Origin: Serratia proteamaculans
Lineage (GTDB): Bacteria > Pseudomonadota > Gammaproteobacteria > Enterobacterales > Enterobacteriaceae
Assembly (NCBI RefSeq): GCF_008830365.1
Contig: NZ_WBKI01000001.1
Coordinates: 1,178,001-1,242,000 of the forward strand
Direction of reading: 5' to 3'
DNA length: 64,000 nucleotides
This document shows positions 30,087-38,320 of this stretch, in pieces. Position 1 is the first letter of the stretch. Each line of letters opens with the position of its first letter. Position numbers and translations under genes: made by a program. The notes under the pieces were generated by a model. The model searched no databases. It had not been told where the DNA came from and was given only the letters and a program-made list of their open reading frames with translations.

Positions 30087-31094
30087 ATGGGCATTGACCT
30101 TCCGTTGATTTGGTTTGTGATCATCGTCTTCAGCACCATGATGTACGTGGTAATGGACGGCTTTGATTTAGGTATCGGCATCCTGTTCCCTTGGGTTAAG
30201 GACAGCGGTGACCGTGATGTGATGATGAACACCGTCGCCCCGGTCTGGGACGGCAATGAAACCTGGCTGGTGCTGGGTGGTGCGGCGCTGTTTGGCGCCT
30301 TCCCGCTGGCTTACGCGGTGATCCTCGACGCGCTGGCTATTCCGCTGACGCTGATGCTGTTTGGGTTGATCTTTCGCGGCGTGGCCTTTGAGTTCCGCTT
30401 TAAGGCCACGGCGGAAAAACGCCACATTTGGGACAAGGCGTTTATCTGGGGCTCCCTCTTCGCCACCTTCAGTCAGGGAGTGGTAGTGGGTGCCATCATC
30501 AAGGGTTTCCCGGTCAACGGCCGCACCTATGCCGGTGGCGCCCTCGACTGGCTGACGCCGTTTGCGCTGTTCTGCGGACTGGGGCTGGTGGTGACCTATG
30601 CGTTACTCGGCTGCACCTGGCTGGTGATGAAAACCGCCGGTGACCTGCAGGCCCGCATGTACCGGCTGGCAACACCACTGTTGGCTACCCTGCTGCTGGT
30701 GTTGGCAGTGGTCAGTATCTGGACGCCGATTGCTCACCCGGAGATCGCCACCCGCTGGTTCTCACTGCCGAATCTGTTTGTGCTGTTGCCGGTGCCGATC
30801 CTGGTGCTGCTCAGCGCCTGGGGCATTCAGCATGGGGTGAAAAATGCGGCGCACTACTCACCGTTCCTGCTAACCCTGCTGCTGGTGTTCCTCGGTCTGA
30901 GTGGATTGGGCATCAGCATCTGGCCGCTTCTTATCCCGCCGTCTATCACCCTGTGGCAAGCTGCCGCACCGCCGCAAAGCCTTGGCTTTATGCTAGTGGG
31001 TGCGCTGTTTATCATTCCGATTATTTTGGTTTATACCTTCTGGAGCTACTACGTGTTCCGCGGCAAGGTCAGCCATGAGCATGGCTATCACTGA
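30087..31094 (+). CDS. cioB: Cytochrome bd-type quinol oxidase subunit II, CioB
   Basis: 335 aa, CydB family with about eight membrane segments. The N-terminal MMYVVMDGFDLGIGILFPW, the WDGNETWLVLGGAALFGAFPLAY motif and GVVVGAIIKGFPV are family hallmarks. It forms the heterodimer with CioA and provides structural support and an O2/quinone environment. It starts 2 bases after the cioA stop with AGGAG ahead, so the two are co-translated. Confidence 0.93.
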   Translation: MGIDLPLIWFVIIVFSTMMYVVMDGFDLGIGILFPWVKDSGDRDVMMNTVAPVWDGNETWLVLGGAALFGAFPLAYAVILDALAIPLTLMLFGLIFRGVAFEFRFKATAEKRHIWDKAFIWGSLFATFSQGVVVGAIIKGFPVNGRTYAGGALDWLTPFALFCGLGLVVTYALLGCTWLVMKTAGDLQARMYRLATPLLATLLLVLAVVSIWTPIAHPEIATRWFSLPNLFVLLPVPILVLLSAWGIQHGVKNAAHYSPFLLTLLLVFLGLSGLGISIWPLLIPPSITLWQAAAPPQSLGFMLVGALFIIPIILVYTFWSYYVFRGKVSHEHGYH

Positions 31095-31108
31095 TGAGGG
31101 AGCAAACT

Positions 31109-31258
31109 ATGCAGGATAAAACCGCACCCGCACCGGCACCCTGGTGGAAACGCGTCGGCTGGCTGGTGGTGATCTGGAGTGCCAGCGTGCTGGGGCTGTT
31201 CGCCGTCGCCTCGCTGTTCCGCCTGTTGATGAACGCCGCGGGCATGAGATCGCACTAA
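31109..31258 (+). CDS. DUF2474 small membrane protein (CydX-like third subunit)
   Basis: 49 aa: polar, proline-rich start (MQDKTAPAPAPWWKRVGW), one membrane helix (residues 19-43), short basic tail. DUF2474 proteins are encoded right after cioB in many Proteobacteria and are thought to be the counterpart of CydX/CydY, which stabilise the haem groups of bd oxidases. GAGGGAG lies about 7 bases before the ATG, and it sits 14 bases after cioB. Function by analogy only. Confidence 0.85.
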   Translation: MQDKTAPAPAPWWKRVGWLVVIWSASVLGLFAVASLFRLLMNAAGMRSH

Positions 31259-31285
31259 CCCAGACGTTGTCTGGCAAAGAGAACA

Positions 31286-31315
31286 TTAGCGTGGGCAATA
31301 CCCCGCCCACGCTAA
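31286..31315. terminator. Bidirectional hairpin between the cio operon and the lipid cluster
   Basis: Perfect 11-bp stem TTAGCGTGGGC (31286-31296) / GCCCACGCTAA (31305-31315) with an 8-nt loop, between convergent operons. No long T tract, but the stem is strong and the position is apt. Confidence 0.7.
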
Positions 31316-31320
31316 AATCA

Positions 31321-32406
31321 CTACAGCGGTTTACGCCCCATCGCGCTGAGAAAGCGCTGTTGCAGACGCAACAACTCCCCCAGTTCCAGTACCCGATAGT
31401 CGATACCAAAGCGCGGTGCCACTTCAGCAATAATGCGGCTCAACGCCGGGTAATGCCGGTGACTCCAGTGCGGAAATAAATGGTGCGTCAGGTGCAGATT
31501 AGCACCACCCAACCAATAGCCCAGCCAACGCGGCCGGGGGAACCAGTCAAAGGTGGTGGCGAACACATGGTGATACCAGCCGTGCGCTAACGCCCCCTGT
31601 TCCGGTGCCTGATAAAATTTCGCCTTGGCCCAGTGAGTGCCAATAATCAACATCACAAACAACAATGAAGACAGCATCTGGCTCAGCAGGTAAACCAGCA
31701 GGATTTGCCCCACGCCAATCGCCGGAGGCAACAGATAGCACGGGATCGCCAGCGCCAGGATCAGGTGTGCCGCTTTGCCCGCCAGAAAAACACTCCAGCC
31801 ACGCACACCCTGCTGCGCCATCCTCGCCCTGACCCGGGTCCTTCCCGCCCGATCCAACCAGTCGAACAGCCAGATGTAATACGGAAAGGTCATCGCCGCC
31901 ACCAGCGGCCAATAAAAGCGCTGCGCTCGCATAAAGGGCCGCCAACGCTGAAACGGCGTTTGCCGCAGCACGCCATTGGCGTCGATATCGGGATCGTAAT
32001 GCTCAATATTGTTGTGTGCGTGGTGAAAAATAACGTGCCGTACCCGCCAGCAATCGGGATCTAATCCTAGCGGAATACTCACCAGGCAATTCAGCCAGCG
32101 ATTGGCCCAGGGTTGCCTGAAAAACGCGTTGTGCGACGCGTCGTGCACCACATTCACCGTAAGAAACATACCGATAAAAATGAAACCGAAGTAGCAGGTA
32201 AAGAATGCCCAAAAGCTCTGTTGCTGCAGGCTCAGCCCGTAACAGAGCGCACACAGCGCCAGCAAGAGCAGCACCTTCACCAGCATGCCACCGTCGGCAA
32301 ACCGATGGTCGCGATTGTCGGCCAGATAGCCCTGCGCTGCCTGCATCAACGCACGATGCAGCCCGGTGTCATCCGGCTTGAAGGCCAATGGGCGCAATGG
32401 CTTCAT
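31321..32406 (-). CDS. Membrane fatty-acid desaturase/hydroxylase, second copy
   Basis: 361 aa integral membrane di-iron enzyme. Three His boxes: HDASH (88-92), HVIFHH (124-129) and HLTHH followed by LFPHWSHRHYPALS near the C-terminus. It resembles acyl-lipid desaturases. It is paralogous to the neighbouring desaturase (same box spacing and N-terminal FADGG/YADGW, TPFQRWR, HGWYHH blocks), so a tandem duplication that diverged is likely. It should insert a double bond or hydroxyl into an acyl chain. Last gene of the eight-gene cluster; its ATG overlaps the preceding stop (ATGA). Regiochemistry cannot be read from sequence. Confidence 0.9.
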   Translation of the reverse strand: MKPLRPLAFKPDDTGLHRALMQAAQGYLADNRDHRFADGGMLVKVLLLLALCALCYGLSLQQQSFWAFFTCYFGFIFIGMFLTVNVVHDASHNAFFRQPWANRWLNCLVSIPLGLDPDCWRVRHVIFHHAHNNIEHYDPDIDANGVLRQTPFQRWRPFMRAQRFYWPLVAAMTFPYYIWLFDWLDRAGRTRVRARMAQQGVRGWSVFLAGKAAHLILALAIPCYLLPPAIGVGQILLVYLLSQMLSSLLFVMLIIGTHWAKAKFYQAPEQGALAHGWYHHVFATTFDWFPRPRWLGYWLGGANLHLTHHLFPHWSHRHYPALSRIIAEVAPRFGIDYRVLELGELLRLQQRFLSAMGRKPL

Positions 32407-33485
32407 GGCTGCCCCATCCGGCGTAAGAATTGCTGTTGCTGTGCCAGCAGCTCGCGGTAGCCGATACAGCGGTATTCCATGCCGTGCTGCGCCGCCAACT
32501 GCGCCACTATGCCGGCCAACGCCGGATAATGGCGATGATTCCAGCCGGGAAACAGATGGTGAGTCAGGTGATAATTCAGGCCGCCGGTCAGGTGCTGTAA
32601 CCCTCGCGGGGAGGTCTGCCAGTCACAGGCGGTCGCGAAATTATGCCGATACCAACCGTGCGGCATACACCCGCCTTCCGGCACAGCGTAAAACTCGGCC
32701 TGCGCCCAATGGGTGCCCAGCAGCAAGAACACCACCAACAACGAGGCGCACATCTGGCTGACGGTGTAGGCCAGCAGCACCCACTGCCAGCCGATACCGT
32801 TCTGCTGGCACAGTACCAGCGGCAGAGCCAGTACCAACACCAAATGACCGATTTTGCATAGGATAAACACCGCCCAACCGCTACGGCCCGGTAAAATATT
32901 CTTTTCATGCAGCGGGGTTTTACCCAAACGATCCGACCAGTCAAATATCCAGGCGATGTAGGGCAAGGAGAGTGCGGCGATCAACGGCCAGTACAGGTGC
33001 TGATAGCGCATATGTTTACGCCAGCGCTGAAACGGCGTCTGACGGAAGAAACCGTTCTCTTCGGTATCCAGATCATAGTGCTCGACGTTGGCATAAACGT
33101 GGTGATATTCCACATGTCGCACCCGCCAATAATCCGGATCCACCCCCAACGGCAGCGTCACCAGCCGCCCTACCAACCGGTTGGCCCAGGGGGCGCGCAG
33201 AAAAGCATTATGCGAGGCATCGTGATTCACATTCACGTTGAGCAGCATACCCATCATCACAAACAGGAAATAACAGCCGAAAAACGCCCACGGCTGATGC
33301 TGCATCAGGCCCAGCACATAAAAACCCACACACAGTACCAGCAGCGCCGCCGCCTTGGCTAACCGCCAACCGTCGGCATAACGATGATCCTCGGCCAAAT
33401 AGGCATGAGCCGCCCGCTTGAGATCGCGATGAAATGCCTGTTCGCCGTCGGCGGGAAACTTCAGCGGAGCCAGTGAGTCAGCCAT
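32403..33485 (-). CDS. Membrane fatty-acid desaturase/hydroxylase, first copy
   Basis: 360 aa from ATG 33485 (MADSLAPLKFPADG). Di-iron His boxes HDASH (88-92), HVEYHH (124-129) and HLTHHLFPGWNHRHYP near residue 312; four or more membrane segments. It is a sister of the next gene product. It overlaps the sterol-desaturase-type gene by 8 bases. Two related desaturases in one operon suggest successive modifications of one chain, or two positions (inference). Confidence 0.9.
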   Translation of the reverse strand: MADSLAPLKFPADGEQAFHRDLKRAAHAYLAEDHRYADGWRLAKAAALLVLCVGFYVLGLMQHQPWAFFGCYFLFVMMGMLLNVNVNHDASHNAFLRAPWANRLVGRLVTLPLGVDPDYWRVRHVEYHHVYANVEHYDLDTEENGFFRQTPFQRWRKHMRYQHLYWPLIAALSLPYIAWIFDWSDRLGKTPLHEKNILPGRSGWAVFILCKIGHLVLVLALPLVLCQQNGIGWQWVLLAYTVSQMCASLLVVFLLLGTHWAQAEFYAVPEGGCMPHGWYRHNFATACDWQTSPRGLQHLTGGLNYHLTHHLFPGWNHRHYPALAGIVAQLAAQHGMEYRCIGYRELLAQQQQFLRRMGQP

Positions 33486-34611
33486 AGGGTTCCTCCACCG
33501 GTGCCGGAGCGCTCGTCCGGCCCCAGCCCAATGTCGCACAAACGCCGTGCAAGGCGGTTATGCCCATCGCAACCTGCCAGTAAAGCTGCGGCCAGCCCAG
33601 ATAACCAATAAACAACAGCGGGAGGCTTAGCGTCATCAACAACCAGACGACAATCGCCCAACGGTGCCCTTCGGTCATGCCGCCCAGCGCCATCGACCCC
33701 AGCGCCAGCAACACCAGCAGCGCCATTTGCGGCCAGCTGATATCGCTGTAGCCATAGCCGTACTGGTAAACATAGCCAATCACCAGGGTAAACAGCAGCA
33801 TCGCACCGCTAAACACGCTAAGCGCCGAGTAGCGGAAACCACCGCTGCTCATCTTCGGTCGCCAGCGCAGACGGAAATAACGCAGGAATGGCAGATTGCT
33901 GGCCCAAAACGGATTGGCAGAAGGCTTATCGCCGCTAACACCATACACAAACGGCGTTTGCGGCAGGCTCGGACAAAAAGTGCCGAACAGTTTGTCCCAA
34001 AAAATAAAGCTGCCGCCGAAGTTCTTGTTCGAATAGGCCATGTCTTTAACGTGATGCACCCGGTGATGCGCCGGCGTAACCAGAATGTGTTCCAGCCAGC
34101 CGAGTTTGGGGGTCAACGCATTATGGTTAAACAATTGGATGCTGTAATGCAGGATCGAGACCGTGACAAACACCGACAGCGGCACACCCAGCAGTGCCAA
34201 CAGAAGAAAGAACGGGATCGAGGTCAGCGACGAGTACCAGGAATTGCGCACCCCCAGCGATAAATTGAAATGCTCGCCCTGATGGTGCACCACATGCACC
34301 GCCCACAGCACGCGCAGATAGTGGTGCAAGCGATGCAGCCAATAAAAGCCGAAGTCCCACGCCAGCAGGGCAAACAGCCACATCAGCACCGGCGGCCAGT
34401 CGCTCAGCAAATCCAGGCTGAAATGCGCCGCCACATAGCCGTAGCAGGTGATCTCCAGACCGCGGAACAGCCACAGCATGATATGGCCGGAGTTCAGATT
34501 GAACACCAGATCGTGCCAGTTGACCTGCCGCCGCTGCGCATACTGCAGCACCAGGGCCTCACCAATGACGACAAACAGCATGAACACGATGGGCATCGCC
34601 AGTTCGCTCAT
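33478..34611 (-). CDS. Sterol desaturase/fatty-acid hydroxylase superfamily membrane protein
   Basis: 377 aa. Membrane segments at residues 4-24 and about 72-92, with more in the C-terminal third. The eight-His di-iron pattern appears as HRLHH (93-97), HVVHH with HFN (106-116), HYSIQLFNHN and TPAHHRVHHVKD. The arrangement is as in alkylglycerol mono-oxygenase, ceramide hydroxylase and sterol C-4/C-5 oxidases. The C-terminal 120 residues form an extra membrane domain. Expected reaction: O2-dependent hydroxylation or desaturation of a lipid chain. Overlaps both neighbours (4 and 8 bases) in the lipid cluster. Confidence 0.88.
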   Translation of the reverse strand: MSELAMPIVFMLFVVIGEALVLQYAQRRQVNWHDLVFNLNSGHIMLWLFRGLEITCYGYVAAHFSLDLLSDWPPVLMWLFALLAWDFGFYWLHRLHHYLRVLWAVHVVHHQGEHFNLSLGVRNSWYSSLTSIPFFLLLALLGVPLSVFVTVSILHYSIQLFNHNALTPKLGWLEHILVTPAHHRVHHVKDMAYSNKNFGGSFIFWDKLFGTFCPSLPQTPFVYGVSGDKPSANPFWASNLPFLRYFRLRWRPKMSSGGFRYSALSVFSGAMLLFTLVIGYVYQYGYGYSDISWPQMALLVLLALGSMALGGMTEGHRWAIVVWLLMTLSLPLLFIGYLGWPQLYWQVAMGITALHGVCATLGWGRTSAPAPVEEPYG

Positions 34612-35228
34612 CCTATCTCTCCTGTGACGGCGTCACGCCGCCAATTTTCTATGCGCTGCGCCAGCCAGCCGGCTAAAAACGCCAGCAATGCCCCACTGGC
34701 CAGATCGACCAGCAGATGGCGGCGCAGCTGCAGAATGGAAAAGGCAATCGCCAGCGCCCACAGCATCAACAGCGCGGTTCTCACTTTACGCAGTCGATCG
34801 CTCAGTGCCCACACCGCCAGCACCGTCAACGCCATATGTAGCGACGGCAGGCAGTTTTGCAACGAATCCACCTGGGTCAGCGCCGCCAGCAGTTTTGAAC
34901 TCACACCGACCCCGCTGTCTTGCGGATAAGCCATAGTGGTCGGCCACCACAAATAGACCGCCCCGGCCCCCAGCGCCGTCAGTTGCATCGCTGTACGCAA
35001 CCATTTCACCCGTGGCATCGGTGCCAGCAGATAACCGAGCGGGATAATGATAAAGAAAGACAGGTACAGCCAAATGGCCATCGGACTGAACGGGATCCAA
35101 CGGTCAATCGCCGAAGGGGGGAGCAGTGTTCCTGAGCCCTGCAGGCGATCGGTCAAGCTATAGATGACCCCGACAAACCCCCAGCCCAACAGCATTTGCC
35201 ACAGCCGGTACGCCAGCATTTTCATCAT
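34608..35228 (-). CDS. PAP2/Aur1-like membrane phosphatase or phosphotransferase
   Basis: 206 aa with about five or six membrane segments. The PAP2 core is partly visible: PSLHM (128-132) and RRHLLVDLASG (169-179, His171 and Asp175). The first PAP2 motif (KxxxxxxRP) is absent and the usual SR ahead of the third motif is replaced, which is closer to the Aur1/inositol-phosphoceramide-synthase branch. That hints at lipid headgroup transfer rather than simple dephosphorylation. Activity may equally be lost. It overlaps the adenylating-enzyme gene and the hydroxylase gene by 4 bases each. Confidence 0.78.
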   Translation of the reverse strand: MMKMLAYRLWQMLLGWGFVGVIYSLTDRLQGSGTLLPPSAIDRWIPFSPMAIWLYLSFFIIIPLGYLLAPMPRVKWLRTAMQLTALGAGAVYLWWPTTMAYPQDSGVGVSSKLLAALTQVDSLQNCLPSLHMALTVLAVWALSDRLRKVRTALLMLWALAIAFSILQLRRHLLVDLASGALLAFLAGWLAQRIENWRRDAVTGEIG

Positions 35229-36508
35229 TCGGCCACCTGCCGGATAATCCGCCTTCTCTTGCGATCAAACTGCGGCATCACCGCCTGCACCTTCAGTTGC
35301 CACTCCAGGCCAGCGCTGTCGATGCCCTGACGTTCAAACAAGGCTGACAGCTGCGTCTGACAATGCGCCAGTTCAGCTTCACTGCAATCGGCCATCAATT
35401 GCAACTGCCGTTCCCCGGACTGAACCAGGCGGTAATCGCTGGTTAGCGGCAGCGCATTGGCGATCGCCCGGCTACACAGATCGGCAAACACCACCTGCGG
35501 CTGGCCAAAGGCATCCGGCAGCATCAGTTGATCGTCACGCCGTCCTTCAATACGCGCAATAGCCATCGACGACTGCCCACAAGGGCAAGGCTCCGTCTGC
35601 CTGACCAGCACGTCGTCCAGTCGGTAGCGGACGATCGGCTGCGTACTGCGGGTAAAGTCGGTGATCAATGGCGTGAAGCGCTGCTCATCAATCCACTGAG
35701 GTTCAATATGCAAAAACTCTTCGTTCAGGTGCAGGGTGCCGTGCGCACAGGTGGCGGCCAGGAACCCCTCAGTGGCCTGATACACCTCACCCACCGTCGG
35801 AAACACCTGCGCCAGCAGTTGCCGGTCTTGATCTTCCAGCACCTCGGCCACTGAAATCACTTTTTTGACCTTGAGCCGAATCTGCTGGGCCAGCACCGCC
35901 AACGCCAATGCGCGCAGCACCTGTGCGGGTGCGACAATGATGGTCGGTGCCTGCTGCTCCAGCCGCGAGAGTTGCTCGGCAAAGGGGGCGAAAAGATCGT
36001 AAAACTCCAGGCTCAGCCAGCGGTTGTTGACGCTGTGATACAGGTTATTATCCGCTCGCAGAAACAGCGCGACGCGCTCACCGGCAAACAGCCCCTCCGG
36101 CAACATTTTCGCCAGCATGCCACCAGCCCAGACGCTTTGCTCATGCGGACTGACGACAAAAATACCGCGCTGGCCGGAAGTGCCCGATGACAGACCCACG
36201 CTGTATTTGCCGATTTTCGGGCTGAAATCCCGCTGTTGCTCACTGCGTCGCGCGCAGGCCAGTAATTGATCGCGCTGCAGCCCGGCGGTGTTCATTTGGT
36301 CGAATTGTTCCATCATCAGCGCCTTGTCCATCTGCGGCCAGGTGGCGATGGCTTGCCGGTTGAAACGGCTGAAATAAGGGCTTTTGGTCAGCACGCGTCG
36401 AGCAAAACGCTTTAGCCTTTTGGCCTGGTAAGCCTCCAGAGACTGACGATCGTCAAAGGTTAAGCGCCGGGCACGGAAGTAATGCCACAGCGTCATCAGC
36501 GGGATCAT
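35225..36508 (-). CDS. F390 synthetase/PaaK-like adenylate-forming enzyme
   Basis: 427 aa, ANL-superfamily member of the phenylacetate-CoA ligase/F390-synthetase branch. Nucleotide loop GLSSGTSGQRG (105-115). Other motifs are the substrate-side YQATEGFLAATC, the core RYRLDDVLV and GRRDDQLMLPD. CPCGQ resembles the short Cys motif of F390 synthetase relatives. It should activate a carboxylate as acyl-AMP, possibly passing it to CoA, a carrier protein or an alcohol or amine. Coenzyme F420/F390 itself is not expected here. ATG overlaps the upstream stop by 4 bases. Confidence 0.85.
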   Translation of the reverse strand: MIPLMTLWHYFRARRLTFDDRQSLEAYQAKRLKRFARRVLTKSPYFSRFNRQAIATWPQMDKALMMEQFDQMNTAGLQRDQLLACARRSEQQRDFSPKIGKYSVGLSSGTSGQRGIFVVSPHEQSVWAGGMLAKMLPEGLFAGERVALFLRADNNLYHSVNNRWLSLEFYDLFAPFAEQLSRLEQQAPTIIVAPAQVLRALALAVLAQQIRLKVKKVISVAEVLEDQDRQLLAQVFPTVGEVYQATEGFLAATCAHGTLHLNEEFLHIEPQWIDEQRFTPLITDFTRSTQPIVRYRLDDVLVRQTEPCPCGQSSMAIARIEGRRDDQLMLPDAFGQPQVVFADLCSRAIANALPLTSDYRLVQSGERQLQLMADCSEAELAHCQTQLSALFERQGIDSAGLEWQLKVQAVMPQFDRKRRRIIRQVAE

Positions 36509-37311
36509 AAATCCCCCTCATGACACAGCAAAATATTCGCATTACCGCTCTCCCATAGCTGATTCAACCGTTCCAGCGTGTGGTAATAGGCGTTGGCATC
36601 GTCCATCACCAGATTGGCTAACCGTGAAGGACCGCGCAACTGCTGATAACTGAGCGGCGACCAGGCCGCGTCGCTGGCCAATAGCGTCCAGCCGTCATCG
36701 GTGAGAATAAAGGCGCCAATATGACCCGCCGCATGCCCCGGCAAATCGACCAGCAGGATCTGCCCTTCACTGCCCGGCAGCGCATAGCCACGTTCGAAAG
36801 GTGCCAGCAACGTAGGCAAGCTTACCTCAGGGAAACCTTCGATAAACTGCAGGCCACTCTCAAAATCTTCAGGGATCAGTCCGGGGATAAAAGCGCGTTT
36901 TAACGCCGCGAAACCACGCAATGGCCGGGTTTGCCGCCAGCCTTCGCCTGAGCAGATAAAATCGAGATGGTTAAAATCACGCAGCCCGGCAATATGGTCG
37001 GCGTGAAAGTGCGAAACAATCAGCGCCTGTATGTCATTAGCGGCGTAACCGGCGGCTAACAACTGTTGATTCAGCGACTCACGGGGATCGAAATACACCG
37101 GCGTCATTTGCCGGTAAATACGGAAAATGCCGGACTGCGTCTGCTGTTGGAAATACTGTGCATAGCCGGTATCCCACAGCCAACGGCGGTCCCCCACTTC
37201 CAGTAAATAGGCCCGAGCCGGGAATTTGCACACCCGGAAACCTGCACCCCGTAGCGCCATGCAACCGATATGGGTGCAGTATCCCACTTCAAAAGCGGTA
37301 ACTTTAGCCAT
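36505..37311 (-). CDS. Metallo-beta-lactamase-fold hydrolase
   Basis: 268 aa from ATG 37311 (MAKVTAFEVGYCTHIG; GGGAG 9 bases ahead). The dinuclear zinc site is HFHADH (101-106), followed by LPGHAAGH, ASDAAW and a C-terminal LLCHEGD. The overall form resembles N-acyl-homoserine lactonases and related MBL esterases. In this operon it may act as thioesterase, lactonase or acyl hydrolase on a pathway intermediate (inference). It overlaps the SDR gene by 8 bases and the adenylating enzyme gene by 4. Confidence 0.88.
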   Translation of the reverse strand: MAKVTAFEVGYCTHIGCMALRGAGFRVCKFPARAYLLEVGDRRWLWDTGYAQYFQQQTQSGIFRIYRQMTPVYFDPRESLNQQLLAAGYAANDIQALIVSHFHADHIAGLRDFNHLDFICSGEGWRQTRPLRGFAALKRAFIPGLIPEDFESGLQFIEGFPEVSLPTLLAPFERGYALPGSEGQILLVDLPGHAAGHIGAFILTDDGWTLLASDAAWSPLSYQQLRGPSRLANLVMDDANAYYHTLERLNQLWESGNANILLCHEGDL

Positions 37312-38320
37312 GGGGCACATCTCCCTGCCGTTTAAGCCACTCTCCGGTAATGCGGATCCCCTCTTCCATCGAATAACACGGCCGGTAACCCAGTTGCTCC
37401 ACGGCTCGGGTTTGGCTCAACGTCATATCGAAATACACAGCTGCCACGCTGTAGCGCGTCAGCAGGGGCTCTTTGCCGGTGAAATGGGCCAGCAGCTCCA
37501 GCCCCCCGGCCAGCACCTGCAACAAGGGGTATGGCACAGCCTGCAGCCGGTAGCGCAACCCCAACTGCCGGTGCAGCAGTGCATCCAGCATATCCGCCAG
37601 CCGCTGTGGTTGATGATTGGTGATGTTGTAAGCCGCACCGGAAGGCAGTGGCTGCTGACGGCTGGCCAGGTCCATCGCATGTACCACGTTCAGCACGAAG
37701 GTCAAATCCAGCAGCGCTTTACCACCGCCGGGCAACCGTAGCACCCCGCTATCGCGTTCCAGCTGTTGCAGCAGCCGCGGCACAATCACCCGGTCGTGCG
37801 GACCGAACAGCCCTCTGGGGCGCAGAATAATATAGGTAGTTTGCGGGTAGCGCGGCACCAGCGCCTGCAGCCGTTGCTCCGCGGCATATTTGCTGGCGGC
37901 GTAATGATTGGCGAAACGTCGGGCGCGACACTCTTCATCGATATTCTGGTGCGGCTGAAAATCAAAATAGATCGCCGGCGTGGAGATATGAATAAAACGC
38001 CGGATGCCACAGTGCCCCGCCGCCTGCGCCAGCTTTTCGGTCGCGGCCACGTTGGCCTGATGAAACTCGCTCTTGCTGCCCCAGGGGGAAGATTTTGCCG
38101 CGCAGTGCCAGACCCAATCGCAACCAGCCATCAGTTGGCAGCACTGTTCCTCCGTCGCCTGAGTCAGGTCTAGCGGAGTGAACTCAGCCCCCAACCGACG
38201 CAGTTCCTGCCCGGCACGGCTGTCACGCCCGGTGGCATGAACCTGATGGCCCGCCTCCAGCAGCCACTGCGCCGCGTTACGTCCCAGCCCACTGGTGGCT
38301 CCGGTGACCAGCACCCTCAT
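37304..38320 (-). CDS. NAD(P)-dependent epimerase/dehydratase, extended SDR (3-beta-HSD-like)
   Basis: 338 aa. Rossmann motif TGATSGLG (6-13), catalytic Ser113/Thr114 (HISTPAIYF), Tyr140 and Lys144 (YAASK). The type is that of 3-beta-hydroxysteroid dehydrogenase, including OleD of bacterial olefin synthesis. Expected role: reduction of a beta-keto product of the preceding ketosynthase, or oxidation of the alcohol. It starts 4 bases inside the ketosynthase stop (ATGA). Confidence 0.9.
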   Translation of the reverse strand: MRVLVTGATSGLGRNAAQWLLEAGHQVHATGRDSRAGQELRRLGAEFTPLDLTQATEEQCCQLMAGCDWVWHCAAKSSPWGSKSEFHQANVAATEKLAQAAGHCGIRRFIHISTPAIYFDFQPHQNIDEECRARRFANHYAASKYAAEQRLQALVPRYPQTTYIILRPRGLFGPHDRVIVPRLLQQLERDSGVLRLPGGGKALLDLTFVLNVVHAMDLASRQQPLPSGAAYNITNHQPQRLADMLDALLHRQLGLRYRLQAVPYPLLQVLAGGLELLAHFTGKEPLLTRYSVAAVYFDMTLSQTRAVEQLGYRPCYSMEEGIRITGEWLKRQGDVPHG

